Shown: positions 63,779 to 64,000 of the stretch, piece by piece
Layout of the letters: every line of letters starts with the position of its first letter
How positions within the stretch are numbered: position 1 is the first letter of the stretch
Assembly: GCF_003100395.1 (NCBI RefSeq)
Contig: NZ_CP029210.1
Location: 930,001 to 994,000 of the forward strand
Length of the DNA stretch: 64,000 nt
From: Aquabacterium olei
Lineage (GTDB): Bacteria > Pseudomonadota > Gammaproteobacteria > Burkholderiales > Burkholderiaceae_C
Reading direction: 5' to 3'
Made by a program: the position numbers and the translations under genes
The notes under the pieces: model-generated
Databases searched by the model: none
Told to the model about the DNA's origin: nothing
What the model saw: only the letters and a program-made list of their open reading frames with translations

Positions 63779-63811
63779 GTAGTTGACCAAAACAGTGGGG
63801 ATCTCTATAAT
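63779..63811 (+). promoter_or_regulatory. iscR promoter with overlapping IscR type-1 operator
   Basis: TTGACC (63783-63788), a 17-base spacer and TATAAT (63806-63811) form an almost ideal sigma-70 promoter. The stretch 63779-63803 matches the IscR type-1 operator ATASYYGACTRWWWYAGTCRRSTAT at about 19 of 25 positions and covers the -35 box, so [2Fe-2S] IscR should repress its own gene. Confidence 0.8.
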
Positions 63812-63927
63812 CGAGCTAATCACTCGGGAATAGGGTTATCCGGAACTGGCAGTGATCCTGCTGGGTCGCACGACGGTCACCTGGGCGTCTCCCGCGCCTT
63901 CCCGAGTTCCTGACCAAGGAGTTAGCC

Positions 63928-64000
63928 ATGCGTTTGACGACCAAAGGCCGTTTTGCGGTCACCGCGATGATCGACCTCGCCCTGCGCGAGCACACCGGCC
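63928..64000 (+). CDS. iscR: Iron-sulfur cluster regulator IscR (3' end outside window)
   Basis: The first 24 residues, MRLTTKGRFAVTAMIDLALR, begin an Rrf2-family winged helix identical in pattern to IscR. AAGGAG lies just before the ATG. IscR represses the isc operon when it holds a [2Fe-2S] cluster; isc genes should follow outside the window. The upstream operators support the call. Confidence 0.93.
   Translation, partial: MRLTTKGRFAVTAMIDLALREHTG

Larger units (their letters stand above)
63573..63927. other. 355-base region upstream of iscR
   Basis: No gene is visible. The last 150 bases hold the iscR promoter and IscR-type operators described separately. The first 150 bases contain no clear site; a weak GGCGCTCAGG stretch and CACGTG are not convincing. 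Confidence 0.5.

Overview
The window is high-GC DNA from a betaproteobacterium, most likely a Burkholderiales/Sphaerotilaceae-type organism (Aquabacterium, Leptothrix or Rubrivivax relatives). This is judged from protein style only: an intracellular PHA depolymerase with a Cys nucleophile, a HiPIP, several PEP-CTERM proteins, a livHMGF cluster and an IscR gene. No database search was possible. I see no rRNA, tRNA or CRISPR array. Almost all of the window is ordinary, tightly packed chromosome; the long antisense reading frames are by-products of high GC and are not annotated.

Region 1-14.8 kb: end of an MgtC/DUF4010 membrane protein, YgiQ radical SAM protein, a Tim44-like membrane protein, a MASE3-GGDEF-EAL c-di-GMP protein, a HiPIP divergent from a MerR-type regulator translationally coupled to an SDR, an ABC exporter, PPK2, an HD-GYP-like protein that lacks its HD dyad, and a PlsC/YihG-type acyltransferase. 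Region 14.8-27.7 kb: metabolic genes (class II aldolase, two acyl-CoA synthetases, a serine hydrolase, S4 protein, aldehyde dehydrogenase) and the livHMGF branched-chain amino acid/amide importer, preceded by a terminator-like hairpin.

Region 27.2-42.8 kb: HIT protein, ferredoxin-reductase fusion, epimerase, GDSL hydrolase, endonuclease III, a lemA-TPM-TPM cluster, a large secreted nuclease with lamin-tail and RTX parts, RnfB, PHA depolymerase and a copper-radical-oxidase-like enzyme. PEP-CTERM proteins lie at 29.9, 34.3, 42.1 and 51.2 kb; no exosortase is in the window. Phosphate genes recur: two PhoX-family phosphatases (42.8 and 57.1 kb, the second with a good four-repeat Pho box), an alkaline phosphatase and PPK2.

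Region 47.1-49.6 kb is the accessory spot: a G-rich, C-poor tract, then a single AT-rich integron gene cassette with a complete attC site and one unknown 240-residue protein carrying a HEPN-like R-x6-H motif, then a 20-base C run and an IS3-family element (IS51-like) with clear terminal inverted repeats. No integron integrase is visible. This lone cassette is the best candidate for an undescribed function.

Region 49.6-64 kb: DUF1304 and other small membrane proteins, YfcF-type glutathione transferase, a small lipoprotein, an aromatic/aspartate aminotransferase, uvrB, PhoX, a probable metal-uptake set (DUF2946, TonB-dependent receptor, PepSY membrane protein) and the start of iscR with its promoter and IscR-type operators.
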